From: Cynocephalus volans
Taxonomy: Eukaryota > Chordata > Mammalia > Dermoptera > Cynocephalidae
Direction: 5' to 3'
DNA: 64,000 bases
Assembly (NCBI RefSeq): GCF_027409185.1
Contig: NC_084463.1
Coordinates: forward strand, 161,363,869-161,427,868
Position 1 is the first letter of the stretch; each line of letters opens with the position of its first letter. Under the pieces are notes generated by a model. That model saw only the letters and a program-made list of their open reading frames with translations, ran no database searches and was not told the DNA's origin. Below, piece after piece: positions 9,201 to 19,969 of the stretch. The position numbers and the translations under genes were made by a program.

Positions 9201-10740
9201 GGAGGGATTGGGTAAGGGACCAGGCTGTGAACCCTTTAGGCCATGGTAAAGAGTTTAAATTTTATTCACATGATGATCAGAAGTCTTGGAGGGTTTTGAG
9301 CAAAGGAGCAACAGGATCTGAATTTTGTTTTAAGGCATTCACTCTGGCTGCTGTGTGGAGAACAGATTGTCACCTCTTCTAGTGGGAGAGGTGGAAATGA
9401 CGACATGGTCTAGGGTGAAAGTGGTAGATTTGCTGTGTTCCAAATGTAATCCTTGAAATAGATGGCAAAACTGGCTGTGGATGGCTGTTGTACCATTGGA
9501 AGGGCTGGAAATGTGAGTTGTGTACATTAGAACTCCAGGCACAACTTTGATCAGGAACTGTTGTAGTCTGTTCTCTCTTGCAAGCTTCTCTGTACCAAAG
9601 TTCTCTTGGAAACTTTCAGCCTCTCTCACCTTTAGCCCTTTACATGTGGGAGTCCCGATCTCTGATCTCGTAACTTGGTTAAGGAGGCTGCTTAGGTCAA
9701 TCTCTGTGCCCCTTCCAGGCTGTATCCCCTGGAATCAGCACTGTGCCCCTCCCCCCATCCAGTTCTTCTCTCATGGGCCTCCACAAACTGCAGAGGCTGC
9801 GCCCCTGGGTATCTTGAGATCTCTCCAAGAGCTGAGTAGAGGTGCCACCTGTGTTTCTTTTGCTTCCTGTTTGGAGACCTTTCTTCCCTTCCTTTTGGGG
9901 ATTGATTCCATTGTCCTTTGCAGAAGTGAGACACCGCAGCTGTTCACTGTGTTGCCAGAGAAGAGAACGGCCACCGTTGGGGGAGCCATGATGGGATCAA
10001 CCCACATTTATGACATGTCCACGGTGAGCACTCGAAGGACACTGCTTTTGGGGACTGGGAAAGGGGGTAGAAGGTAGGGCTTCTGAGATTCTTTGGAGAT
10101 GACAAGCCCTGATCTCCTTTCCAGGTTATGAGCCGGAAGGGTCCGGCTCCCGAGCTACAAGGTGTGGAAGTGGCCCTGGCACCTGAAGAATTGGAGCTGG
10201 ATCCCATGGCTATGACCCAGAAGTATGAGGAGCATGTGCGGGAGCAGCAGGCACAAGTGGAGAAGGAAGACTTTAGTGACATGGTGGCTGAACACGCTGC
10301 CAAGCAGAAGGTAGGAGCTTACAAGGAGACTGGGCTGGGTGAGAGCCAGGGACCCGGGTCTGCCTTTTTCAGTGGAGTGGTGCCCTCTAGTGGTGAGAGT
10401 GAGGGTGGACTCAGTGCCTGCCGCTCTGGGCTTCCTTAGACTTGTAAACCTTAGAAATCCTCCAGTGGGCTGCCCTCTTTAAGGATGCTGAAACTGAGTT
10501 ATAGGGAGGGAAGGAAACTCATCCAAGTCTGAGAGGGAGGTGGGGACAGAATCCGGATTCAGTGCAATTTCCACAGATTTCTGTGTCTCTGTCAGGCTGC
10601 CCACCTGTATTTGGGGGGCCATGGGGTTGTTTAACCTGTTGTAACTTGTTTCTCTTTCTCCCCTATAGCAAAAGAAACGGAAAGCTCAGCCCCAGGACAG
10701 CCGTGGGGGCAGCAAGAAATACAAGGAGTTTAAATTTTAG
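156..10740 (+). CDS. SF3B2: SF3B2 (SAP145), splicing factor 3b subunit 2; 3' part, 16 coding exons
   Basis: SF3B2 is the 145-kDa SF3b subunit of the U2 snRNP. It binds near the pre-mRNA branch site, contacts SF3B4 and helps anchor U2 in the nuclear spliceosome. The coding blocks are 156-265, 624-720, 882-973, 1918-2133, 2283-2420, 2595-2675, 2892-3119, 3888-4037, 4695-4784, 4897-5004, 5793-5900, 6187-6329, 6417-6518, 9924-10023, 10125-10310 and 10669-10740. They join in one open frame of about 672 codons plus a split first codon, matching residues 223-895 of the human-length protein. All introns are GT-AG. Order: Pro-rich segment, acidic/Ser segment, basic KNRKRR-type stretch, DUF382 core, PSP Pro-rich motif, acidic segment, Lys-rich C-terminus ending YKEFKF. 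The N-terminal SAP domain lies upstream of the window. No frameshift or premature stop was seen, so this is the functional gene and not a retrocopy. Confidence 0.97.
624..720 (+). CDS. SF3B2: SF3B2 coding exon, about residues 260-291
   Basis: The acceptor CAG is at 621-623 and the donor GTGAGC at 721. It encodes MDDPSVGPKIPQALEKIL followed by QLKESRQEEMNSQQ, a charged and probably helical stretch. It ends with one base of a split Glu codon that the next exon completes. Confidence 0.95.
882..973 (+). CDS. SF3B2: SF3B2 coding exon, about residues 292-322 (acidic/Ser)
   Basis: The acceptor is CAG after a pyrimidine tract, and the donor is GTATGG at 974. It encodes EEEEMETDARSSLGQSASE then TEEDTLSVSKKE. 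The Ser/Thr residues next to acidic ones look like CK2-type phosphosites, which is inference. The intron that follows (974-1917) carries an LTR fragment. Confidence 0.95.
1026..1560 (-). mobile_element. Degenerate solo LTR (ERVL/MaLR-like) in SF3B2 intron
   Basis: Read on the minus strand it begins TGTGATGGTTAG and ends with CCCTGACTAATTCA, a TG...CA arrangement. It carries an AATAAA-type signal near the 3' end, seen as TTTATT at about 1090 on the plus strand. The body resembles a common mammalian LTR consensus whose U5 reads CCTATTGGTTCTGTT. It is antisense to SF3B2 and contains no gag, pol or env. The exact subfamily is uncertain. Confidence 0.65.
1918..2133 (+). CDS. SF3B2: SF3B2 coding exon, about residues 323-394
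   Basis: The acceptor is GACAG at 1913-1917 and the donor GTACAA at 2134. It opens with a strongly basic run (KNRKRRNRKKKKKPQRVRG) that would serve as a nuclear localisation signal or RNA-contact patch. A Ser/Arg/Asp-rich section follows, then DVEIEYVTEEPEIYEPNF and FIFFKRIFEAFK. It is exactly 72 codons, phase 0 at both ends. Confidence 0.96.
2283..2420 (+). CDS. SF3B2: SF3B2 coding exon, about residues 395-440 (Lys/Asp/Ser)
   Basis: It has 46 codons between a CCCCAG acceptor and a GTCAGG donor. It starts LTDDVKKEKEKEPEKLDKLE and ends with the acidic serine cluster KDSDDDSSDDEQ, a likely phosphorylated disordered segment just before the conserved core. The Glu/Lys repeats suggest charged helix. 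Confidence 0.96.
2595..2675 (+). CDS. SF3B2: SF3B2 coding exon, about residues 441-467 (start of DUF382)
   Basis: It has 27 codons: EKKPEAPKLSKKKLRRMNRF then TVAELKQ. The motif LSKKKLRRMNRFTVAELK leads into the DUF382 (Pfam PF04037) core found in all SF3B2/Cus1 proteins. The donor is GTGAGA at 2676. Confidence 0.96.
2892..3119 (+). CDS. SF3B2: SF3B2 coding exon, about residues 468-543 (DUF382 core)
   Basis: It has 76 codons beginning LVARPDVVEMHDVTAQDPKL. This is the most conserved block of the protein, with the signature VPVPRHWCFKRKYLQGKRG. The Arg of CFKRK (codon 3012-3014, residue 508 by this numbering) is the residue that PRMT9 is known to symmetrically dimethylate in human SF3B2, and it is preserved here. 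The block runs on through PPFELPDFIKRTGIQEMR. Confidence 0.97.
3888..4037 (+). CDS. SF3B2: SF3B2 coding exon, about residues 544-593
   Basis: It has 50 codons between a TTCACAG acceptor and a GTTCGG donor. It encodes EEQKTMKSKMREKVRPKMGK and then DIDYQKLHDAFFKWQTKPKL, completing most of DUF382. The GTTCGG donor is a little weaker than the others but keeps GT. The preceding intron (3120-3887) holds possible old LINE debris at about 3480-3610 and nothing coding. Confidence 0.95.
4695..4784 (+). CDS. SF3B2: SF3B2 coding exon, about residues 594-623
   Basis: It has 30 codons: GKEFETRLKEKKPGDLSDEL then RISLGMPVGP, with a donor at GTGAGT. It closes DUF382 and opens the PSP (proline-rich in spliceosome-associated) motif. 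No repeat was recognised in the preceding intron (4038-4694). Confidence 0.95.
4897..5004 (+). CDS. SF3B2: SF3B2 coding exon, about residues 624-659 (PSP motif)
   Basis: It has 36 codons starting NAHKVPPPWLIAMQRYGPPP and ending NLKIPGLNSPIPE. This is the PSP domain (Pfam PF04046), characteristic of SF3B2/Cus1 and its relatives. It has a strong pyrimidine tract and CTGCAG acceptor and a GTGAGC donor. Confidence 0.97.
5793..5900 (+). CDS. SF3B2: SF3B2 coding exon, about residues 660-695
   Basis: It has 36 codons, SCSFGYHAGGWGKPPVDETG followed by KPLYGDVFGTNAAEFQ. It is a conserved Gly/aromatic block just after PSP. The preceding 788-bp intron has an A-tract and a faint old LINE-like stretch at 5100-5350. 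Confidence 0.96.
6187..6329 (+). CDS. SF3B2: SF3B2 coding exon, about residues 696-742 (acidic)
   Basis: It encodes TKTEEEEIDRTPWGELEPSD, then a run of Glu/Ser/Asp, then PDETGFITPAD. It ends with two bases of a split Ser codon. The TPWGELE and FITPAD motifs are typical of SF3B2. The intron to the next exon is only 87 bp. Confidence 0.96.
6417..6518 (+). CDS. SF3B2: SF3B2 coding exon, about residues 743-776
   Basis: It encodes GLITPGGFSSVPAGMETPEL followed by IELRKKKIEEAMD and two bases of a Gly codon. The donor GTGAGG is at 6519. The following intron (6519-9923) is the largest SF3B2 intron in the window and is packed with nested repeats. Confidence 0.95.
6600..6904 (+). repeat. Ancient interspersed repeat, left part (split by L1M)
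   Basis: It begins like a familiar old mammalian repeat (GAACACCAACTCTGTGCCAG) and continues through acid-poor purine-rich text to AAAGGCCCTGAGACAGGCAC. The continuation of the same pattern (AGGCCATGGTAAAGAGTTTA, then CTCTGGCTGCTGTGTGGAG) is at about 9190-9370, on the other side of an L1M insertion. I am not sure of its class. Confidence 0.45.
6905..9110 (-). mobile_element. L1M-type LINE fragment (antisense) in SF3B2 intron
   Basis: It is a long T-rich stretch matching the antisense of an old mammalian L1, with phrases such as GATGTCAATTGATTATTCTC and TTTTTGATTGGATGCTAGAC. It has no intact ORF. It is itself interrupted by a SINE at 7428-7531. It seems to have inserted into an older repeat whose halves lie on either side. 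Confidence 0.7.
7428..7531 (-). mobile_element. tRNA-Ile-type SINE, monomer, with 16-bp target duplication
   Basis: On the minus strand it reads like a tRNA-Ile with an A-box region (TTAGCTCAGAGGCTGGTTAC), ATAACACCAAG in place of the anticodon arm, a B-box GGTTCGGATCC and an A-rich tail. It is flanked by perfect copies of TGGTATCATTTTCTTT at 7412-7427 and 7532-7547, so the insertion boundaries are certain. Confidence 0.92.
9170..9372 (+). repeat. Ancient interspersed repeat, right part
   Basis: It continues the pattern broken at 6904, with AGGCCATGGTAAAGAGTTTA, GGGTTTTGAGCAAAGGAGCA and CTCTGGCTGCTGTGTGGAG. Together with 6600-6904 it forms one old element interrupted by the L1M. From 9373 to the next exon (9923) no repeat or gene was identified. 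Confidence 0.45.
9924..10023 (+). CDS. SF3B2: SF3B2 coding exon, about residues 777-810
   Basis: The acceptor is TTTGCAG and the donor GTGAGC at 10024. It completes the split Gly codon, then encodes SETPQLFTVLPEKRTATVGG and AMMGSTHIYDMST. The ETPQLFTVLPE and HIYDM phrases are conserved C-terminal SF3B2 signatures. Confidence 0.96.
10125..10310 (+). CDS. SF3B2: SF3B2 coding exon, about residues 811-872
   Basis: It has 62 codons. It begins VMSRKGPAPELQGVEVALAP, passes through EELELDPMAMTQKYEEHVRE and ends DMVAEHAAKQK. It is probably helical. The donor is GTAGGA at 10311. The intron to the last exon is 358 bp and holds nothing recognised. Confidence 0.96.
10669..10740 (+). CDS. SF3B2: SF3B2 last coding exon and stop, about residues 873-895
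   Basis: The acceptor is CCCTATAG. It encodes QKKRKAQPQDSRGGSKKYKE then FKF and a TAG stop at 10738-10740. The basic KKRK and KKYKEFKF tail is the family C-terminus. Confidence 0.97.
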   Translation, partial: QKKRKAQPQDSRGGSKKYKEFKF

Positions 10741-10915
10741 TTCTCCCTCACATACCCAGACCTCCTTTAGGTCCTTTGTCTGGATGTGTGCGCTTCACAC
10801 ATGGGTTCCCTAAAGCCACCTCTCCTGCATTTCCCAAGGGCTTGTCATTTCATGTTATTTTAGACCTGTTTTGTAAATAAAGCTGTTTCCCAAGGAAAGA
10901 GATGAATATGGAACA
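10741..10915 (+). terminator. SF3B2: SF3B2 3'UTR and polyadenylation signal
   Basis: The short 3'UTR follows the TAG. The canonical AATAAA at 10876-10881 (TTTTGTAAATAAAGCTG) predicts cleavage about 15-30 bases downstream. There is no second strong signal nearby. Confidence 0.85.
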
Positions 10916-11780
10916 CTCCTGAGCTTCTCTCATCTCCCTTTAGCCCCTTCTGCAAAAGGACTAAAATAGCCTCTTCCTGTAATCACTGGGCTATCCCAAT
11001 GATCACAGGCATGTACCTGGCTCAGATGTTGCAGCTGAGACTAGTGGTAAGGCTGAAGCCATGCCGAAATTATGTTTTTATCACTGTACCCTTTTTGTAG
11101 GAAGGCTCTGGGGGAAGTGCCTTTAGGTCTGGTTTGACCTTACTACCGTGTCCTTGGGGAGTAAAAATAGCCAGCTTAGTGTCCTGGCTGGGCTGGGGAA
11201 GTAACAGTGGGCTTGGGAAGTAGGCCAGGTCAGGCCTTCCTAATTGACCTTGTGGCCGCAAGTCCAAATGAGAGACTTGTGAGAGAACGCAGCTCAAAGT
11301 CTAAATTGTCCCAAGTCGATGTGAGACCCTGGGTTCAAGCAACACCAGTCACCAGGATTTGGGTGTGTAGAGGGTGGAGAGACTTGCTTTCTCCAGGTTC
11401 TAATCCCCTGGTCCTGAGAAGTCTTCCTGACAGGCTAGACTAGGTTGACCATTGGATCCCACAGGCATTTGCTAAGCCCTGCAGGGGGGAGAGTCACGTG
11501 CCGCTGTTGTACTACTGGTGTCGGTGGAAGTGCATCCGCAGAGGTGCCAGCGTGCTGGAGGCCTCAAGATGGTCTCTGGAGGTGGGGTCTGGAGATCCCG
11601 CGGAAGACGTGGCAGCTGAGCTAGGCCTTGGGAGGGACACAATTTTAGAAATTTAGTTAGCAATGAAGCATTCTTAGACTCAGTAATGAAGATTTTGGGG
11701 GATGGGAGCTGTAGAGAAAGAAGAGAAAGGTTGGCTCCAGATGGGTCAGGGCTTAGTTTGAGAAGTCACCCCTGCCTGGG
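10916..11780. other. SF3B2-PACS1 intergenic spacer
   Basis: This is unique-looking sequence of moderate GC content between the SF3B2 poly(A) site and the PACS1 CpG island. I see no ORF with coding character, no RNA gene and no clear repeat. GC content rises from about 11.5 kb. The tandem head-to-tail arrangement leaves only about 1.4-1.6 kb between the two transcripts. Confidence 0.6.
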
Positions 11781-11883
11781 CTCTAGGTCCCTGAGCTCCT
11801 GCCTCCGGGCGGGAACTTTCCGACTCACTGCTGCCAGGCCCGCTGGGTCGCCACCAACCGCTCCCCTCGCTGGTCCGGGGTAA

Positions 11884-12867
<984 letters not shown>

Positions 12868-13270
12868 TGAGCGGCGAGCGGGTGGGACCGGGCGCCTAGG
12901 GGGCCGCCGGGGCCGCGCCCGCCGGGGCTGGGTCTGTGACAGGCCCCTGCCCCCGCCCGCGTCCCGTCGCCCAAAGGGGCGCCCCACTCCCTAGACTCCC
13001 CCCCGCCACCTCGGCCCGGCTGTCCCACCGCCTGGTCTGGCTCCGGTCAGGCCTCCCGGGACTCCTGCTGCGGGGCCCCGCCCTCTCCTAGCAGTCCCAC
13101 CTTCTGCCTCGGGCGGGGACCACCCTCTTCTCCTCCCTGAGCGGGAGCGGGGCCTTCTGGACTGAGCCCAGGGCCTGCTCTCGTTGGGTCTGACCGAATC
13201 CGGCCTTCCTGACGGTCAGTTTCCCCGAGTAAGTCGCTCGTTTTCCTGCCTCGCCGGCGCCCGTGGGCTG

Positions 13271-13989
13271 TACATATGTTACGTAGATATAGATCTGTGC
13301 TATAGATATCTTTTGATATTATTATTTCCCAATATACTCGGCATGTGCCAAACCGGTAGTCACTTCTTCCAGATAAAGCCTATATAGTAACCCTCGAGGC
13401 TTCTAGTTAGCCTTTGGCACACTTGTTCGGTTGTACTTCAAATTACACACATTCTGTCCTGAACTCTATGCTCTTAGTTACTGGGTCCTGTTTATTGTGT
13501 CCTCAAGTGTATTTTTCATACCCTTTTCCCCTCTAGAAACTGCTCATAAATTCTCCCTGCTCTGCAGGGCTCCATAAAGTTACCTTGTTCCTAAACTCAA
13601 TCCATTCCTCTTCTATTGGAACCATCTGGGGACATTCCTTCCACTGGCAAAGATATGCCTGAGTTTGGGGATATTTTCTGTTTCTATATTGGCAAGGCCA
13701 GCTCTCTCCAACTCTTTGGGGACAGTGTGCAGTGACTTACAGTTTACTCATTGAGTAGACAGTGTATGGAGCTGGTTTCACTCAGTAAGCCCAGGGAAGT
13801 GCCTGTAGGTGTTCTTTTTGACAACCTCCAAACTGAGTTGATTCTGTTGCGTTGAAGTCTGGGGTCTCTGCTTATCCTGTTAGCCCAGCCGTGGGCAGAT
13901 GGATGTGCCAGTCAGAGTTAGGGAGCATTGTTGGGTTCCACCCTCAACTCTATTTTTCTTTTTTTCTCCCCTTTTCTTTAAAGAATAAT
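13271..13989. other. Intronic sequence downstream of CpG island, nothing recognised
   Basis: GC content falls abruptly after 13270. I see no repeat I can name and no coding signal. A short AT/GT microsatellite follows at 13997-14028. Confidence 0.5.
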
Positions 13990-14610
13990 GTTATTTAAAA
14001 TATATATGTGTGTGTGTATATATATATCCTACATAGGATAGGATATGAAAAATGATGGCGTGTACATCTTTATACTTCACTCAGCTTAAGAAAGAGAGCA
14101 TTACCAATTCTGTCAAAGCTCTCAGGATGCCCCTTCCTGACCACATCCCCTCCTTCCCCCTACAAAGGTAAACACTCTTCTGAATTGTGTTTATTATTTA
14201 TTATTTCCCTTGTCTTTTTAAAAAATATATAGTTTTACTACATATGTGTGTCTCTCTAAGCAATATTTTTTTGAGTTCTGAATGTTCCAGAAGTTTGTAA
14301 AATGCTATCATAGTGTGTATGTTCCGTGACTTATTTTAGTTTTTATTTTTAACTCAACATTAAGTTCGTGAGAATCATCGTTGTTGTATGGTAGCTCTAG
14401 TTTAAAAGTTTTCATTAATAGGTAATATTCTATTGTATGAATGAATGTATCATAATTCTGTTCTCCGTGAACACTTAGGTTCTTCCCTGTTTGTTAACAC
14501 AAACAGTTATGCATAAATGTTTTTGTCCACGACTTCTAGTGCTCTCATGTAAAAGTTTCTGTAGGGTGTATTTATGTGTAGGGGTGGAATTGCTGCTCGC
14601 AGAGAAGAGA
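13990..14610 (-). mobile_element. L1M 3'-region fragment
   Basis: It is a T-rich antisense L1 pattern, with a start-site-like GTGTACATCTTTATACTTCA and later GGTAATATTCTATTGTATGA and GGGGTGGAATTGCTGCTCGC. This is the usual antisense sentence of old L1 3' regions. No ORF is present. An AT/GT dinucleotide repeat sits at its left edge. Confidence 0.6.
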
Positions 14611-17600
14611 TCTGGAACTTCACTAGATAAAGCTAGATTGTTTTCCACTTGCCCTCTCTACTCGTCATGTCCTTTGTGTTTCAGCATTCACTTCACTTGT
14701 TTACACTTTTCTTTCTTGTCTGTCCTTCCTTTAGGAAAATCAGGAACCACATTAGTTTAGTTTGCTTTGGCCAGAGCCCTAACACAACACCAAACTCAAG
14801 GGAGAGTTTAGTATATGATGGTGTTGCCTCTCTGTTTCTGTATAGGGCTGTTTATCACTGAAGTATTCGAATCCACCTCTTTCAAACGTAAAAGCACTGT
14901 GTCCTTTCCTACATGGGCCCAGTGTTAGTAGTACACACTTGCCGGTTCTTTCTTCACATCTATCACTATGTTTTACTGGTGGCATTTGGACAGCTGCCTT
15001 CTCTAGCTTGTTAGATTGAAAAGGCATGAGCTGACTGGCAGGAAGCTGCAGCAGGGGAGATAAATAAAACCACTGATTGCTGTTGGTTTTTGGCCTGCTC
15101 TTAGATCTCTTGGTCACTGAAAAGTCCATGTAATAAATTATTAGTCCAAGAAACAGCCAGGCTTCCTGATCAAGTGGACAATTATTATGCTAACTTGGTG
15201 TGAGAACCTTAGGCTGGCTTGTTTTCATGTGCAGGAAGCATGCAGTTATGTCATGTTTACTGACCAGTCCTTGAGCTTGTCCACTGTCCTGCTCTGACTT
15301 TGTTTTCCAGCCATCACCCTTATGCCTCCCAGCTCCATGTGGAACACTTGTGCTCTTTGGAGCATGCTGCAGGATGGAAAATGACACCCTGTGGGGAGAA
15401 AATGGTCTGCTATTGGCCCTTCCAATTATTAGAGTCATCTGGTTAATTTGAGGTCTCCTGGGTGTACTTGTTCATGTTGTTAAGAATATATTGGCAATGT
15501 GCAGCTTTGTGTATAGGGTATAAGTAATTCAAATGAGACACAAACATATGAGATATATGCACTTAAGAAATATAAATGTGATTGTGCACATAAGATTAGA
15601 TATGTGTAAGAACGGAGTGGGATTTGGTCTGTACCCAGTACAGAGAAGAGGGGGTTGAGCAACAGAGCCATAAGGTCACACTTCTTTTCTTGATGCCTGT
15701 AGAAATATAATTTGCTTTAAAAAACAATGCTATTTCCTTTATTATTTAAATAATGATGAACATTGCAAGTATTTCTCAGGTATGTGTCTGCTGTTATTTA
15801 ACATCTACTAAGTTCCCTCAGAATCCATGGTATTTTTTAAAAAACTTTTTATAGATGAATAGCATAGTTACAGTTGGCTTTAATAAAACTAAATTGTTCT
15901 ATTCATTGCCATTTTTACCAGCATTTTTTTAAACAAAAAGGTTAATATACGTCCCTGATCAGAAATTCAAGCAGTACTGAAAGGATGGGAAGTGTAAAGG
16001 AAAAAGCCCCTAGTTCCATCCCTGTTCTCACTCCCCAGAGGTCGTTGCTGTGGAATACAGTTGGCTTTTAATATTCTATTATAAGAAGTTAGCTCTGTTA
16101 TAGTTCCCTTATAAAATTCAGTCTTTAGAAGTTGGCATTGTTTTCCTTCCATACTAAGTAGCACTTTCTCTACTATTGTCCAATACGGTATGGACAGTGG
16201 TGTGGCATTGTGGGGACCAGGTGGCATGTTGTTGATGTTAAAGGAAGGATTTTAGAGTCTCATTATTGATCCCTTCTATTCTTTGTATGGTGAGGTTTTC
16301 CCTGATATTCTTTTTCTCTTTTTGTGTTGCTATAGGTAAAAGAAGCAGAAAAATTATTAAATTGTACAAATGCACAAAACTTCCTCAGTAGCGTACAATT
16401 GATTATTAGGAGACAAAATGTGCTCTGCTATGTCACGGACAAACCATAGCACCCTTGTCTTTCAGTACAAAGCACATTTGCTTTTCCTTGCCTGTTTGCG
16501 TACTTAGGGAAGGAGATCAGCAGTTATCAGTAATATTTCTCCTTAGACCACTTTTTTTGTTGTTGTTTTAAGTGGGTACTGAGGTTAAACCTTGTAGGGC
16601 AAAAGTGCTGGAGCCAAAGGAGGTGGCCATAGCTGAGATAGCATGGCTCGCATGCAGCAGAAGTGTTAGCACTTGCCTCTTTAACCACAAAAGCACTAGG
16701 CAAGCCAGGATGTATTACTCTGAATTCTTAGTGTATGCTAGGACAAACTCTTTCACACCTTAGTTTTTCATCTACTGATTGGGAATACTCTTACTTACCA
16801 TCCTTTCTAAGATGTGGATGAAATAAATATAAAATTGGACCTATAGAGCCACAGGAGAAAGTACTTCTTAAATGATATAAAGTAAATGTAATTGATCAAA
16901 TATGGGAGATCTGGTGAAATTTCTATTATTTCCTAGCATTAAAAGTCTTAAAAGCATGTTTGTACCTTAGGAGATTTGAATTTCACATTCTGAGTGTTGT
17001 AATAGATATCCTCTCTATCAGGGTAATATTATCCATCGTCCCTGTGGAAGCTCAGATTCCTTAAGTCAGAAAGAGAATGACTTTAACAGAGTCCATTTTC
17101 CATGTATTGATTTACAGATCTTTTGGACACATTAGTGGTTGTGTGATTTGTTTTTAAACTAGCTTTCCAATTTCCTAGCTAAGTCAATATGTTCCACTGC
17201 TGTTGTCAGTGCTTGTGTGAGGGAGGTGCAAATCAGAAAACGCTTGGTCTTTTCAGGACCTCACCTCAGGAGGCTTGTACTGCTGTAGACTTGCGCAGGC
17301 TCGGTGGGTCTTTGAGACTTGGAGTCTGTGGCTTGCATCTGTGTTGTCAGATTCTGGAAGTACTTTGGGAATCTAAGGTAGCTGTGGGAATGAATTACAA
17401 GTATTGGTCTTTTTCCAGCGTAGAGTTTGGAGTGGTAGTGAGGGCTCTTGAGAAATGTCAGAGTTTGAAGTTGGCCTCAGGACTTCTTTCAGAGGATCAT
17501 TGAGCAAGGTGGTTGGGTTCTAGACTGGCAAGCATAGATCCTCCGTTTTCTGGCCTGGATCGAAGAATAACCAGCGTAGCTTCTGAAGGTTTTAGAGAAC

Positions 17601-17900
17601 CAAGATGTGTGCTTCGGCACCAGCTCTATATGTTTCCCTCTTTCAGACATTCACAGGGCAGTTGTCTGGTTAGAAAACTCACTGGACCTCTGTTCCCTTT
17701 TACCTCCTTAAAAACCAGAGAATGGTTTTAGTTACAGCTCAGGGGTCACTGCTTAGGCAGACCTGTGCCTGGCCTCTTGACCTTAAAGAATGCAGTGCGG
17801 AAGGCAAATAAATGACGATACATGGTTGCTTAGCTAATGTAACTTAGAAAATAGTTTCTTAAAACATTCCATTTGACATTCAGTTATGCCTTAAGCTCAT
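14611..17900. other. Unassigned intronic sequence
   Basis: No gene, RNA or clear repeat boundary was recognised. A possible very old LINE fragment lies at about 15830-16080 (AAATTCAAGCAGTACTGAAA with a nearby CCCAGAGGTCGTTGCTG). Everything else looks like unique AT-rich intron. Confidence 0.4.
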
Positions 17901-17925
17901 GACTGCTTTATCTTTTAAAGCTGTG

Positions 17926-18118
17926 TTGTTCAGTATGTACGGATATTTAAATTTAAATTGAGTAAAATTCAATAAAATTTTAAAGTCATTTCTTCAGTTG
18001 TACTGGCCCCATTTCATGTCCCACTAGTCACATATGGCTCGTGGCTTCCATACAGGACAGGGCAGATTGAGAATATTTCCAGGACCACAGAAAATTCTGT
18101 TAGATAACACTGTTTTAG
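17926..18118 (+). mobile_element. hAT-type DNA transposon remnant
   Basis: It has AGCTGTGTTGTTCAGTATG at the left and CACATATGGCTCGTGGCTTC, then ACAGGACAGGGCAGATTGAG, at the right. This matches the pattern of a common non-autonomous hAT family (consensus ends resemble CAGTGCTGTCCAATAG). It is short and internally deleted. The family name is not certain. Confidence 0.5.
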
Positions 18119-19688
18119 AGAGAAAATTGCCTGAATATGGCATTTCTAGTGTTAATATTTACGGTTTCTCTTTATTTGTTTAATTAAATGGAATACTTTT
18201 GTCCTCTTTCAAGTTATTTTAAAATGTCTCTTCTTTGCTATTTTAAGGGCCTATTTGTTTTCTTGTGTTAGTTTTTTCCTTTTAAATGTTGTTACCTTCT
18301 GATTTGCTCTACTTCTTCCTGTCCCTATTTGCTTTCAGGTGCCTCTCTGCCATTTGTTTCCCATAGTTTTAGGTCTTGGTCAGTATCTGTTGAGAAAAGT
18401 GACTAGAGGCATTGACTCCAAAGTGGTTTTTAAAATAGGATTGTGTGCAATTTTAATTTTCATCTTTTTTTTTTTTTTTTGGTGATTTCTAACATTTCTA
18501 CAATAAAAATGTATTATAGAAAAGACCAATAAATTTTGCCTTAAAAATACATATTGATTCTGTGAATATACTGAACACCACTTCAAAGGGATAATCTTTA
18601 TGAATTTTATATCGCAATAAAGCTGTAAGAAAGTACATATTGAGTGAACATTGAATGGATGAGTAAATGGGGACTAAAGTTTCATTCCACTCATTACCTT
18701 CTTTTCTTGATTCTGGAGTTTGCTCGTTTTTATTGATAGCAAAAATGGTAAATGGAGAATGTTCTAGATCATTACTTTCCTTGTGATGGTTAGATGGTGA
18801 GGCATAGGTGATAAGACAAGCGTTGATGATGGCAGATTTATTTATTTACTGTTTGTGCAGATTCTTTTAGAGTGTAATGTTTTTCAGATACCCTGAAGGT
18901 TAAAATACTTGAGTTCAGTTCTAGCTTTACCACTTTTTTTGAACCTGGAATATTGTTCTTTTTCTTTTCTCTTTTGAAGACCCCAGATAAATTTGGGTTT
19001 CATTCATCCTTTTAGTGCTTTTAGTTCTGTAAACATAGAACTACACTAGGTAATACCCACAGGTTATTTTGGCAAAAACATTTTTTAGAGCTGTGTGCAT
19101 CTTAGGAATTGCACTGTGGGTAATTTACTCTGTACGTTTTTTAGTGACCTGATATAGATATGAAAGGAGTGATGTTTTAAAACTTCAACAGCTGTTCCTC
19201 TTTTTGTAGACTATGTAACTCCTCCAAATGACAGTCTACCTCTCAAAACCTTGTAGGGAGCAGGATTTCCCCCATGTAACATTTTGGGTATAATTGGCGT
19301 AGTAATTGTCTCTAAGGAATTTTAGACTGATTATTGTCCTCAGATATAGGAAGATATTTTTTCTTTTCAGTTCTTCAAAACATTGTGTGTCTGTGTGCCT
19401 TTAAGTTTCCTCTCTTCATAGGTGAGACATTCTTTGTAGCAGAGTTTTTAAAGCATAGTTTAGACACACAAAAGGCTTAGAACATAATTTGTTATTAATT
19501 TGATCCTTCCTCACTAACTTTTTTCTGTTTCTTGTTAAAAACATGAAATGGCTTCAGGGTTTAAGGAGCAGCTTTTTTCTCCTGTTTCTTTGTTTTATGG
19601 TATCTCTCAAACACATGGCACATCCACTGTTAGTAATTCTGCCCATTGTCTGCTGCCCCAGTCTCTCCCAGAAGATAACCACTAGTAA
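18119..19688. other. Unassigned intronic sequence
   Basis: AT-rich, with a T-tract at 18467-18480. No gene or clearly named repeat was seen. Confidence 0.4.
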
Positions 19689-19696
19689 CAGAGTGA

Positions 19697-19817
19697 AGTT
19701 TAATTAATTTATTTCTTTATTTTAAAATATTTTGGTGGCTGGCTGGTACGGGCATCAGACCCTGGACCTTGGTGTTATCAGCACCATGCTCCAACCAACT
19801 GAGCTAACTGGCCAGCC
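19697..19817 (-). mobile_element. tRNA-Ile-type SINE
   Basis: On the minus strand it reads GGCTGGCCAGTTAGCTCAGT, then a bare anticodon arm, then a degraded B-box and an A-rich tail (T-rich on the plus strand from 19700). The short duplication CAGAGTGA occurs at 19689-19696 and 19818-19825. Confidence 0.8.
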
Positions 19818-19969
19818 CAGAGTGATTAGATCTATAGTAAATGGCTGGATAGTGAGTAGTGTCATTATGAAAAATAGGGCGGGGAATTGAGAGTGTTGAG
19901 GGAAGGGCTGTTTTGGATAGGGTGGTCAGGGAAGGTCACAGGTGACATTTGAGTTGAAATAACTCTGAT

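Noticed and set aside
9520..10077. 185-codon plus-strand ORF overlapping an SF3B2 exon
   Set aside because: It runs through intron and into the exon. The exon part is real SF3B2. The upstream part has no coding character.
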